DNA from: Botryococcus braunii
Taxonomy: Eukaryota; Chlorophyta; Trebouxiophyceae
Assembly (NCBI GenBank): GCA_002005505.1
Contig: KV908369.1
Span: 571,166 to 635,165 of the forward strand
Reading direction: 5' to 3'
DNA: 64,000 bases
The notes beneath the pieces were generated by a model. The model made no database searches. It had not been told where the DNA came from and saw nothing but the letters and a program-made list of their open reading frames with translations. A program made the position numbers and the translations under genes. The stretch's first letter is position 1, and each line of letters begins with the position of its first letter. Shown one piece after another: positions 7,025 through 17,989 of this stretch.

Positions 7025-9640
7025 ATGGATCCCCATATTTTGGCCTATTTGTCTTCACTCTCTGAACCCTTTGAGTTGGTAGTACCTAAGAAAAATTGTG
7101 CAGAGGCTTGCTTGCATGATTTCTTTGCAAAGAGAAAACATGATCCCAGCCTTGGTGCCTGCTTTGTTGTTAGCCAAAAAGTCTGGAAAAGCAGGAGGTT
7201 TTTCTTAGAGTACAGGACAAAGGCCAAACTAAAAGTTCTTGCTCGGGGATGTAGGGGAGAACAATTCATGTTCTCGGGCAAGGCAGGAATATTTCCTTTT
7301 TCATTTGTGCTTGCATGTGTCATGCCACAACCATCTTGTCATGTAGGGCATGTGGGAAATCTCTCACCACTCAACCTGACTTTTGCCGTTACTGTTCGAG
7401 GCATGGAGTTTCGTGCACTCATGGACACTGGGGCTACCCATTCTTTTGTCCGAGGCAAAGTACTACAAGGGCTTAGGTATCACAAGGAAGCAACAACAGT
7501 AGTCCTTGCAGATGGGTCCTTGTCTGAAACCAAGGGGAAGGTTGACCTTAGTGTTAGGTTCACCCCTTCGGTAGTCACCCGCCATACTTTCTTTCTATGT
7601 GATTCTATTATGGAGGGGGTGGACCTCATTCTGGGACAAGACTGGATGTCTCTAAGGGAGGCCACAGTCAGTGTTGGGGTTGGAAAGGCACAAATAAAAC
7701 ATCAAGGGAAGTGGGTAACGTTGGACCCTCACAGGAAAGTCTTACCCTGCACGTTGCAATGGGGTATGAACATAGTGAGGAAGGGGAAGAACAAAGTAGA
7801 TCAATGGAGACTTTGTCTGTTGAATGTTGTCATGAGACCTGAAGAGTATGCATGGGATGAGCAGGAGTCATCCCTGGAGGAAAACGGGCTCGATCCCTCC
7901 GACGACGAATCAGGCACCTCATCAACCAACTCCACGGGACCGGGTACCCAGGGCGGGCCGGTCCCGGAATTATTCTCGGAACCCCTAGTGGAGGGGGAGG
8001 AAGAGGGAATAATGGAGGGGGAGGAGGAGAAGCCAACGTCGTCATCGGGTAAGCTCACGGGATCCTTGGGACTGGAGGAGGTGTTGAAGGGCAAACCGGA
8101 ACAATTGGGGGTGCTCCTTAGGGAGTACAGTGATTTGTTTCCTCAAGGTTTGCCAGGATTGCCACCGCATAGACAGGTGTATCACACCATCAGGATACAA
8201 CCTGGCTCTGTACCTCCTAATAAGCCTGCTTATCGTTTATCTTCTCTAGAAATGGAAGAGTGTACTAAAACAGTGGATGAGCTTCTCGCATTAGGGCACA
8301 TCCGGCCCAGTCACTCACCTTATGCATCTCCTGTTCTTTTTGTTAAAAAGAAGGAAGGAACTTATAGGATGGTAATTGATTATAGAGCTGTCAACCAGAT
8401 TACCATTCCGGATAGGTACCCCTTGCCCCGGATTGATGATTTGCTTGATAGGCTCAAAGGAGCAAAGGTCTTCTCAAGCCTGGACTTATTGAGCGGATAC
8501 CATCAGGTCCGGCTTAAAGAAGAAGATATCCCAAAGACAGCATTTAGAACACCATTCGGGTTGTACGAGTTTCTGGTGCTCCCCTTTGGTTTAACGAATG
8601 CTCCGGCCACTTTTCAGCGGCTGATGAATGAAATCTTCCATGATTTCATTCGGGAGGGATTTGTCGTTGTCTATTTGGATGATGTGCTCATTTTCAGCAA
8701 GGATGAAAACATGCATTATGTTCATTTGGAAAAAGTCTTCGCTCGCTTGCGAGAGAAGCAACTCTTTGCCAAGCTACCCAAGTGTGAGTTCATGCGTTCT
8801 GAACTTCGATACTTGGGGCATATCATTGGAAGGGATGGATTAAAGGTGGACCCACAAAAGGTGGAAGTAGTCAAGGAATGGCCCGTACCCAAAAACACCA
8901 CGGATGTCCGTAGGTTTCTGGGCCTTGCATACTACTTCAGGAAGTTTATCAGGGACTTCAGTGCCATCGCTGCTCCCTTGACAAAGTTGTCAAGCAGCAA
9001 GAGGGCATGGGAATGGGAATTGGAACAGGAGGAATCTTTTTCAGCATTGAAGACTGCTTTGGTAGAGGCCCCTATCTTATCACTACCTGATCTTCGGAAA
9101 CCATTCCAAGTGACATGTGATGCAAGTGATTTTGGGGTGGGAGCAGTTCTCATGCAGGACGGGAAAGTAGTAGCATACCATAGCAAAAAGTTGAATAGTG
9201 CAGAGCGTAACTATTCTGCTACGGAAAGGGAATTGCTGGCTGTAGTGTATGCTCTACAGGAATGGCGATGTTATGTGTTAGGAAAACCAGTCACCGTAAC
9301 CACTGACCATAAGTGTAATACCTTTTTGCAACAACAGGCAGGACTTAGCCCGAGAAGAGCTAGGTGGGCTGAGCGATTGCAGGAGTTTGACATACTCTGG
9401 GTTTGGGAGCCAGGCAAGACTAACGTCGCAGATGCCTTGTCCAGGATCCCAATCCTCGCGGCCAGGCAGCTCCGACGCAACGTCGAGCCAGCGGAGCCCG
9501 AGCTCAGGAGTGTCAAGCCCCGGGTCGGGCAGATCTTTTCCTCCGGAAGATGCAAGACTCCCTTACTCTTGCACGGAAGTTTTTGGCTGCAGCTCAGGAG
9601 CGGCAGGCGGCCCAGGCGAACCGCCACCGCCGGGCTGTGA
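7025..9640 (+). pseudogene. Gypsy-A pol: protease, reverse transcriptase, RNase H; integrase lost
   Basis: The 871-codon frame encodes an aspartic protease (LMDTGATHS ~132-140, ILGQDW ~203), reverse transcriptase (VIDYRAVNQ ~450, VVYLDDVLIF ~547-556) and RNase H (TCDASDFGVG ~697, VADALSR ~802). Downstream of VADALSR the expected HHCC and DDE integrase are absent. The last ~60 residues run out of frame over GC-rich DNA whose true frame is the chromodomain ORF at 9550-10158. The enzymatic part up to RNase H looks intact, but the element cannot make its own integrase. Confidence 0.88.
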
Positions 9641-10158
9641 TCTATAAGAAGGGGGACCTTGTTCTCCTTCGGACGAAGTTCCCAGCCGCCCTGACGTCGC
9701 AGAAGTACATAAAGCTTGCCAGGCGCCGGATTGGACCCTTCCGGGTCACTGCCGTCCATCCCAACTCTGTTGAGCTGGACGTCCCCGCCGCCCTGAAGTT
9801 TCACCCACGCATAAACGTGGAATATGTGGACCTCTACAAGGGGCCACGTAACCCAGACCGCCTCAGCATTTACAAATACCAGCCGGGACCACGCATGGTC
9901 AAGGGCGATGACGGCACGGAGAATGCCGAGTACGTCGTGGACGGCATCCTCGGTCACCGTCCCTGGATGAAGGGGAACCGGGCCCTCCACTTCCCGGACG
10001 GTACCCCAGCCTACCAATACTGGGTACTGTGGTCAGGTTACGACGTCGGAGACGACTGGGAGCCCTTGGACATGTTCGACCACGCAAAGGACACCATCAA
10101 CGCCTACCACCGTCACCAGGAGTTGGGCCCGCCCAAGTGGGGCGAGACGGCCGTTTGA
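9550..10158 (+). pseudogene. Integrase C-terminal remnant with chromodomain (gypsy-A tail)
   Basis: A 202-codon frame. Residues ~1-35 resemble the end of an integrase core (RKFLAAAQERQAAQANRHRR), followed by a GPF/Y-type module (RRRIGPFRV ~58-66; FHPRINVEYVDLYKG) and a chromodomain-like segment (AEYVVDGILGHR ~125-136; YWVLWSGYDVGDDWEP ~160-175) with an unusually long insert between its first and second strands. It overlaps the end of the pol frame, shifted by one base. The ATG at 9550 is internal to a truncated gene, so it is probably not a genuine start. Strong GC bias compared with the RT part suggests a recombinant origin. Confidence 0.75.
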
Positions 10159-11191
10159 GGCTTTCCCCCTGCTGCCCGCTCCTCCGGTCGGTTACCTTGT
10201 CTTTGCTCTCTTTAGGAGGGAGTCCTTGTCGGGTACGCAAGGATCTGCACAGACAAGCCGGTGGTATGATTGCAAATGTGTGCACCCCCTCGGGATGGGA
10301 TTGGGAGTGGGTCGCCCACTCCGGTGTGGGTGGACAGATGTCACACACCATGGCATGTTGCAGCCCGGAGTCTGCACGCTTTGGATAGGTGGGGGGGGAG
10401 TACACCTGCTAGCACAAGCAATCAGTTGTGGATCCTGGGCACTTTTCTTGTGATTGGTGGACTATGTGACTAGAAGGGACTTGGAAATTGGAGAGGGATT
10501 GAAAATTCTTCTATGTGACTGGCAGGTCTTGGACTGTCTATGTCAATAGGGGGGACTTGGACTCTCTTGGATCTTGGACCTTGGAAATTTGTGTTGTTGG
10601 GACTTTTGGGAACGTTGGACTTTGTTTCTTTGTTTGTTTGTTTGTTCCTTTTGGATCATGGTTCAGAGCCAACGCAACCCGAGTCGTTCGGCATGAGCTG
10701 GAATATGTACCTTATGCGGATTTGTACAGTATGTTGACTTGGGATCATCCATTACGGGAACGGGACTCATTGGGAGCATGGAACTTCTCCATGGAAGTTC
10801 CCTACTTTTTGGACTTAAGCACTTTAATTATTCTTTTGTGTTGTATGTTTTTGGATTAGATTTTTATGTTCTCTTGGACTTGGGAAATTGGGACACTTGT
10901 TTTTCATGTTTGAACGTTTATTTCTTCATGTTTGTTCTTCGAATAAGATTAGACGCAAGTCTACCTAGTGTCCTGGAAAAGCCATAAAAAAAAAATAAAT
11001 GGCAAGGAAGTGTTTACTTGGAGATATTATACATTGGAAGTGGGGACCCCATGAACCACCAATTCGGCAGGGGTCAGACGGCAGTTGGAGGTTTGGGCCG
11101 TCCAGTTTACCGGTTTCTCTGGTTGTTCTTCTCAGTGAAAATCCTCGAGTGGGTTTGCATGAGGACATGCAAAGGACTAAGGGGGGGATAA
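10159..11191 (+). other. Gypsy-A 3' non-coding part and polypurine tract
   Basis: About 1 kb between the chromodomain stop and the 3' LTR. It is T- and G-rich with many TTGGAC words, a run of A at about 10986-10995, and a purine run AAGGACTAAGGGGGGGATAA just before the LTR. Short ORFs exist but none has a recognisable domain. Confidence 0.6.
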
Positions 11192-11669
11192 TGTAACGGA
11201 ATGCGAGGATTTCCGAGCATTTCGGGACATTTGCGGGAGACGCCCTTTGGCGCCATACTGCACGCCCGTGGGAGCCACGTGGTTAGCCGCTCGAACGAGA
11301 GTAGCACCTTCCGTCGGTGATGGTTGCTTACGCCATGCATAGTTGGCACTCCGTCATTGCGTGTGTTTGATGACAATAATTGTCACCGTTAGCACGCCAG
11401 CGAGTGGACGATCTAGGGCTCTCACGAAGGATAGAGGGACATAAGTCGTACATGGGCCGAGTCCGAATGATAGGCGTCCCTTGGCTAGGAACCCGCGTGC
11501 CGAGTAGATTAACACGAGAGGACAGAACTGGAGAAACCACAAGGGTAAGCTGTGTGGTGGGGTGGTTCTTGTAAACGCTTGCTTGCCCCAAGTGACGGAC
11601 CTCGTGTCGCGCCTCGTTCCTTGCTCCCTTCCTGCCTTACTTCCTTATAAATTCCGCTGAGTTATTACA
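11192..11669 (+). repeat. Gypsy-A 3' LTR (478 bp)
   Basis: It begins TGTAACGGAATG after a G-rich polypurine tract and ends TTATTACA. An inverted copy of the same length lies at 11904-12381. Confidence 0.85.
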
Positions 11670-11903
11670 GGGTTCATGGAATCGACGTCCTCCTCTAACA
11701 AATCCGTAACCTCGAAGCCTTCCCGCAAAGAACCTTCCAAAAGGCTTCGGTCGTCCTCAGAAAGGTTTTTAAACCTATCTGATGTCACCGAGCTCATCTA
11801 CGAGGGGCATCCCAAAGTTAGATCCTTGCATCGGCATCTGCCAACTTCCAACAACTTGATCGAAAACCCCAAAGGATTGATAACGGCTTTGGCCGATACC
11901 AAA
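11670..11903 (-). other. Inverted gypsy leader with primer site, between two facing LTRs
   Basis: Read on the - strand from 11903, the LTR at 11904-12381 is followed by TTTGGTATCGGC, which is also the primer-site start of gypsy-B, and ~220 bp of leader. The block therefore looks like LTR plus PBS plus leader of a gypsy-A-type element in reverse. A + strand ORF (11676-11936, MESTSSSNKS...) also crosses it. I cannot decide whether either strand is coding. Confidence 0.55.
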
Positions 11904-12381
11904 TGTAATAACTCAGCGGAATTTATAAGGAAGTAAGGCAGGAGGGGAGCAAGGAACGAGGCGCGACACGAGGTCCGTCACTTGGGGCAAGCAAGCGTTT
12001 ACAAGAACCACCCCACCACACAGCTTACCCTTGTGGTTTCTCCAGTTCTGTCCTCTCGTGTTAATCTACTCGGCACGCGGGTTCCTAGCCAGGGGACGCC
12101 TATGATTCGGACTCGGCCCATCTACGACTTCTGTCTCTCTATCCTTCGTGAGAGCCCTAGATCGTCCACTCGCTGGCGTGCTAACGGTGACAATTATTGT
12201 CATCAAACACACGCAATGACGGAGTGCCAACTATGCATGGCGTAAGCAACCATCACCGACGGAAGGTGCTACTCTCGTTCGAGCGGCTAACCACGTGGCT
12301 CCCACGGGCGTGCAGTATGGCGCCAAAGGGCGTCTCCCGCAAATGTCCCGAAATGCTCGGAAATCCTCGCATTCCGTTACA
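11904..12381 (-). repeat. Inverted second copy of the gypsy-A LTR
   Basis: The reverse complement of 11192-11669 at about 99% identity; I counted five differences in the stretch around 12090-12160. Its outer end (GTTACA) joins gypsy-B pol sequence at 12382 with no visible spacer. Confidence 0.85.
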
Positions 12382-13243
12382 CGCGGGGTGTAAAACGTTC
12401 TTATCATCTGTAACGCAATTGCTGTCTTCTGAAGCATCGCTTGTGGAAGTACCTGTGAGTGTGCACTCTTTGCTACAAGAGTTTGCAGATGTCTTCCCTG
12501 AAGACGTGCCAGGGCTTCCCCCTGACCGTCCTGGGGTTTCTCACACAATCCCTCTGATTGATCCACACGCGAAGCCTCCATCACGACCCTTCTACCGACT
12601 GTCTCGTTCGGAGGTGATGGAAGCTGAGAGGCAGGTGAAGCTGCTCCTAGAGAAGAAGTTCATAGAACCTTCGACTTCTCCTTACGGTGCACCGATCCTG
12701 TTTGTCCAGAAGAAGGACGGTGGTTTGCGGATGGTTATTGACTATCGCGCACTTAACAAACTCACCGTCAAGAACAAGTACCCAATGCCACGCATTGATG
12801 ATGCACTGGATCAGCTTCAAGGTGCGACCTTGTTTACAAGTCTGGACTTGACATCAGGGTACCATCAGATCCGGATATCCGACGAGGATGTACCTAAGAC
12901 TGCCTTTCGTACACCCGACGGATTGTTTCACTGGCGTGTCTTGCCGTTCGGATTGACGAACGCGCCGGCAACTTTTCAGACGGCAATGAATACAATATTC
13001 CGGCCGTATCTGCATAAGTTTGTCCTGGTGTACTTAGATGACATCCTCATCTACAGTAAGACACCAGAGGAGCATTGCCAGCATTTGCGGCAAGTGTTGG
13101 AGCTTCTTCGAGAGCATCAGCTCTATGCAACTATGAAGAAGTGCTCCTTCGCTAAGTCTGAAGTGGCTTACTTGGGCCATATTGTCTCTTCTGAGGGCGT
13201 GAAGGTTGATCCACGCAAGACTGCTGCAGTCTACAATTGGCCT
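12382..13243 (+). pseudogene. Gypsy-B reverse transcriptase fragment, + strand
   Basis: Matches the middle of gypsy-B pol (16590-17441 on the - strand): from AGCKTFLSS through the RT core with VIDYRALNK and [14 protein letters not shown], ending after VYNWP. Then the homology stops and ~60 bp of unrelated DNA follows. An open frame runs into it from the adjoining LTR, giving a chimeric ORF (12197-13300) that begins in LTR sequence; this is not a plausible gene. Confidence 0.85.
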
Positions 13244-13305
13244 ACGTCGAGTTGTGATACGTATACACGTATCTACGGGAGACTATCACGTTCATGTTGA
13301 GACTA

Positions 13306-13568
13306 TCCGTCGCAATGCGATGTGTGCGCCGAGCTTCTGCCACTAAACGCTGAATGCGTTGGACAAAGCTCGAGGCAGCCGGGACCCTGAACTCTGGCAG
13401 CACCGATACTGGTAGGTACGGGTGATGACCATAGTTCAACATGAACGGCGTGAAGCCTGTGCTGGAGTGCTCTGCATTGTTGATAGCAAACTCAGCACAC
13501 GACAGCTTCTCGTCCCAGTCAGTCTGTGACTTAGACACATACATGCGGAGCATGTCCTCAAGAACACG
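13306..13568 (-). pseudogene. Gypsy-B integrase fragment, - strand
   Basis: Matches 14856-15118 in the complete gypsy-B copy (integrase C-terminal half, SKSQTDWDEKLSCAEFAINN region). It sits in opposite orientation to the RT fragment at 12382-13243 and is followed by 15 bp of AT-rich filler before the LTR at 13584. Both borders are abrupt, as in end-joining repair. Confidence 0.8.
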
Positions 13569-13583
13569 AAAAGTTTTAAAATC

Positions 13584-13772
13584 TGTAGTATCTTGCTTGT
13601 CTCAAGTTCGTGTGAGAATGACCTCACACAGGTGCGACCCGTCTGATTGCACCCCGCCAGCCAAGCTAGCCAGATTACGTAATGAGGTCATCGTACCCCG
13701 CTCTCCGATCACGCGCTATCGGCTCGATGCCGATCGGCTCCCTAACGGACCCTTCGCACTCGGAACGTTACA
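13584..13772 (-). repeat. Gypsy-B LTR 1 (189 bp)
   Basis: On the - strand TGTAACGTTCC...ATACTACA. Just outside it is the polypurine tract GGTGGGGGAGGG (13773-13784 as complement), so this is the 3' LTR of body 1. Confidence 0.9.
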
Positions 13773-14393
13773 CCCTCCCCCACCTAGGCTCAAGCCGTCT
13801 CGGATTGAGGGGGATGCATCTCCCACACAGGAAGCACTACAGTCAAGAGTGTATCACGTCCTGACCAGCCACCTTCGCAGGAAGCCCTACAGACAAGAGT
13901 CCCATACCTCTTGCCCAGCCACCCGCCACCCTAGTCCCGGCAGACTAGTGGTAACGACAATCCACACCCATGCTCATTTGGACTGCCCGCGGAGCACTCC
14001 CGGAAGTACAACCTCCGTCACCAAAAATCCATCTGGCTAATCAAGCTATTGGGGGCTTCACTGACCATCACCATAGCGCTTAGAGTACATGGTTACTCTA
14101 GAGTCACAACCCACCATCAGCAGAGACTCTCAGACACCGAGTCCAGGACCCGGGGTGCACCATGCCCTTGAGACTATCTGAGGTGCTACTAAGTCCGCAG
14201 TGAACGGAATAGGGCCCTTCCACATGGCATAGCCAGGGACAGGGAGGAGCTATTGAGTAGGACGACATGTTGAACAACGCAACCACTTCGCCGCTAACGA
14301 GGGATGTCCCGTCGACTGGACATGTGGATCGAATGCCACGACCCCCGAAGTGACAACAGCCCGACTCAAGGCCATTTGTGTGTCTCCTGGGTC
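13773..14393 (-). other. Gypsy-B body 1 3' untranslated part
   Basis: About 620 bp between the integrase/chromodomain stop and the polypurine tract. I see no domain-bearing ORF. The same stretch recurs at 19727-20347 with almost no change. Confidence 0.75.
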
Positions 14394-17300
14394 CTAGCCC
14401 GTCTTGACCCGTGCCCAATACTCCTTCAACGCCCCAGGGGCATTCCGCAAGTTCGCCTCTGATTCCCACGTGTCATGTTCAGGGGAGTATCCCACCCACC
14501 GAACCAGGAACTCATACGAGCGGCGAGCCTTCCGGTGGTGAAGAATTTTCTCCACCTCGTACTCGTCCTCCCCCTCCAGCACCTCAGCAGGTGGTGGTGG
14601 TTGGACACTGCCATCCTGGCGGTATCGTTCCAGCCGTGACACATGGAACACGTCATGTATCCTCCAGCGTGCCGGGAGGATCAACTCATAGGAGTTGCCT
14701 CCAACAGACGTGGCAATTTGGAACGGCCCGACCCACCGAGGCAACAGCTTCGGTGTGCCCTCTTTGAACCTTAGGTTCTTAGCCGACAACAGGACCCAAT
14801 CTCCTGGAGCGAACGTGACATCCTTACGCTTCGTGTTAGCGTAACGTGCCTGGCGTTCCGTCGCAATGCGATGTGTGCGCCGAGCTTCTGCCACTAAACG
14901 CTGAATGCGTTGGACAAAGCTCGAGGCAGCCGGGACCCTGAACTCTGGCAGCACCGATACTGGTAGGTACGGGTGATGACCATAGTTCAACATGAACGGC
15001 GTGAAGCCTGTGCTGGAGTGCTCTGCATTGTTGATAGCAAACTCAGCACACGACAGCTTCTCGTCCCAGTCAGTCTGTGACTTAGACACATACATGCGGA
15101 GCATGTCCTCAAGAACACGGTTCACACGCTCTGTCTGCCCATCCGTCTGAGGATGATACGCCGTGGACATGGCCTGCTTGGTCCCAAGCATCCGACACAA
15201 GGCTCGAGTGAAGTGGCTGGTGAACAGGGGATCCCTGTCAGACACCACTTTCCTAGGCACTCCGTGGAGCTTCCAAATGTGATCCACAAACAGCTTCGCT
15301 GTCTGCTCAGCCGTCGCCGTGGTCTGCGTAGCCACCAAGTGAACCATCTTCGACAGCTTGTCCACCACAACCAGTATGGCATCATGCCCATCCCTGGTGC
15401 GAGGCAACTGGGTGATGAAGTCCATGGTCACCGTGTCCCACGGTTTATGCGGAAGCTCAAGGGGATGCAACAGCCCCGAAGGCTTTGCATGCCTTGCCTT
15501 GTTCTTCTGGCAGAGGTGACAGTGAGTCACGTACTGCGTCACATCCTGTGTCATCGTCGGCCACCAATAATGGCGGGCAACCAGCTTCAGGGTTTTGTTC
15601 ACACCTTGGTGTCCAGCATACGGGCTATCATGCATTTCTTCCATAAGGTGGGATCTAAGCCCAAATGCATGCGGCACAACAATCTTTCCTTCGTGTAACA
15701 GGAAGCCGTCGTGTGCGACCAGAGGCGCCACATTGCTAGGTTCCTTGAACCAAAGGTCTTCCTGATAACCACGCACAACTTGTCCTTCCACGTCATGCCC
15801 TCTCCCCCACCTGAAGGAGGCCTAGACTCGTGTCCCATACCACGAGCCTCTGCAGCCAAGGGAGTACCCTGTGCCCGGGTAACGGCGCAAATGACATCCC
15901 GAAGGGAGCGATTTGGAAGACAAGGGGGACCCTCCGAAACGTATGAACGAGTGGAACGAACCACAACAGTGTTCACCAATGAGTTTGGAGGTGAATATCC
16001 CACCGGCGTGCGGCTCAGCGCATCGGCAACCACATTTGAGGCACCCGCCATATGTTCCCATGTGAAATGGAACCGGGAGAGAAACTCTGCCCAACGTGTC
16101 TGGCGGCGGCTCAACTGTGCCACAGTATCAAGGTAGGTAATAGCCTTGTGGTCAGTGACCACGCGGAACTCCGGCCCACCTTCAAGATAACAGCGCCACA
16201 CCGTTAAGGCGTGAACCACTGCTAGCAGCTCTTGCTCCCCAGTAGGATAATTGATTTCTGCCGGTGTGAGGCGACGACTCTCAAAGGCAATGGGGCGGCC
16301 CTCTTGATATAAGACGGCCCCTAGACCTGCCAAGGAGGCATCCGTGTGCACCTCAAACGGCTTAGTGAAATCCGGGAAAGCTAAGCACGGAGCTTGAGTC
16401 AAAGCCTGCTTAATAGCATCAAAGGCTTGCTGACACGAGCTCTTCCAGTCCCAAAGGACACCCTTGCGAGTCATGCCATGCAGGGGCATGGCCAGCCTTG
16501 CAAAGTCCTTAATGAACTTACGGAAGTATGTTGCCAATCCAAGAAAGGATCGCAACTCCGGTAAGCACGTGGGCTTAGGCCAATTGTAGACTGCAGCAGT
16601 CTTGCGTGGATCAACCTTCACGCCCTCAGAAGAGACAATATGGCCCAAGTAAGCCACTTCAGACTTAGCGAAGGAGCACTTCTTCATATTTGCATAGAGC
16701 TGATGCTCTCGAAGAAGCTCCAACACTTGCCGCAAATGCTGGCAATGCTCCTCTGGTGTCTTACTGTAGATGAGGATGTCATCTAAGTACACCAGGACAA
16801 ACTTATGCAGATACGGCCGGAATATTGTATTCATTGCCGTCTGAAAAGTTGCCGGCGCGTTCGTCAATCCGAACGGCAAGACACGCCAGTGAAACAATCC
16901 GTCGGGTGTACGAAAGGCAGTCTTAGGTACATCCTCGTCGGATATCCGGATCTGATGGTACCCTGATGTCAAGTCCAGACTTGTAAACAAGGTCGCACCT
17001 TGAAGCTGATCCAGTGCATCATCAATGCGTGGCATTGGGTACTTGTTCTTGACGGTGAGTTTGTTAAGTGCGCGATAGTCAATAACCATCCGCAAACCAC
17101 CGTCCTTCTTCTGGACAAACAGGATCGGTGCACCGTAAGGAGAAGTCGAAGGTTCTATGAACTTCTTCTCTAGGAGCAGCTTCACCTGCCTCTCAGCTTC
17201 CATCACCTTCGAACGAGACAGTCGGTAGAAGGGTCGTGATGGAGGCTTCGCGTGTGGATCAATCAGAGGGATTGTGTGAGAAACCCCAGGACGGTCAGGG

Positions 17301-17947
17301 GGAAGCCCTGGCACGTCTTCAGGGAAGACATCTGCAAACTCTTGTAGCAAAGAGTGCACACTCACAGGTACTTCCACAAGCGATGCTTCAGAAGACAGCA
17401 ATTGCGTTACAGATGATAAGAACGTTTTACACCCCGCGCGCGCAAGACGCTTGGCATGTACCATCGTTATGACTAACTTCTTTACATCTGTACAATCAGA
17501 GTCAGTCATGGCGATGTTGTCCTTACATCGTAACCGAAAGGGCTTACCCTTCCTAGTGTACCCAGTGACACATTTGTCATCGAAGTTCACACTAGCACGA
17601 GCTCTGGTCAACCATTGCTGCCCTAACAACACATCCCACTCACAGGAGTGAACATGCATCACTGTACAAGTTACAGCAGCAAAACGGTAACCCTGGATCG
17701 TCACAGAGATTGTAACATGCCCAAGATGATCAACTTCCAGGCCATTGGCCATTTGCAACACTGCCTTCTCCGTGGGTGACTCTATTTGTAGACCAAGTCG
17801 ATCCGCGAGCGCTGCACTGATGATGTTGCAGCTAGCTCCAGAGTCAGCCAATACCTGGCAGTGCACGCCTTGCACCTGGCCACCAAAAATCATAGTCAGC
17901 TTTTGCACCTCAGCATCTGGGTGGAAAGCATTAGCTATAATCTGCAT
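14394..17947 (-). pseudogene. Gypsy-B pol, body 1 (one-base frameshift)
   Basis: Pol starts at the ATG at 17947, in frame with gag and separated from it by one UGA. Domains: protease (LADSGASCNI ~34), RT (VIDYRALNK ~288, [10 protein letters not shown] ~384), RNase H (VHTDASLAG ~533, VVADALSR ~640). At about 15777 one A is missing from an AAA run present in body 2 (21730-21732), which ends the frame at 15599. The integrase continues in another frame to 14394: zinc site ending HCHLCQKNK, core TMDFITQLPR, SDRDPLFTS and DGQTERVNR, GPF/Y (WVGPFQIA), chromodomain (YEVEKILHHRKARRSYEFLV, WVGYSPEHDTWE). Apart from that single frameshift, all parts of a chromovirus pol are present. Confidence 0.9.
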
Positions 17948-17989
17948 TGGACTTACATCAGCCCCCGCTTGGTCTGAAGGCCCATACCT

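Larger units (their letters stand above)
6574..11669 (+). mobile_element. Gypsy-A, Ty3/gypsy chromovirus (5' part outside window, integrase core missing)
   Basis: It contains the gag C-terminus, pol (protease, RT, RNase H), a GPF/Y-chromodomain tail, a ~1-kb 3' non-coding part and a 478-bp 3' LTR. Order and motifs are Ty3/gypsy. The element is split by copia-1 copy A in gag and has lost the integrase zinc finger and catalytic core around 9480-9550. Base composition changes from AT-richer to GC-rich at about 9440, so the tail may come from another element. Confidence 0.88.

Noticed and set aside
10515..10987. Hydrophobic ORFs after gypsy-A pol as a possible envelope gene
   Set aside because: Short, overlapping, T-rich, with no signal peptide plus transmembrane layout that holds up; better read as non-coding.
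12197..13300. 367-codon ORF as a functional RT gene
   Set aside because: It starts on a non-ATG codon in inverted LTR sequence and ends in filler DNA; a chance chimera of an RT fragment.
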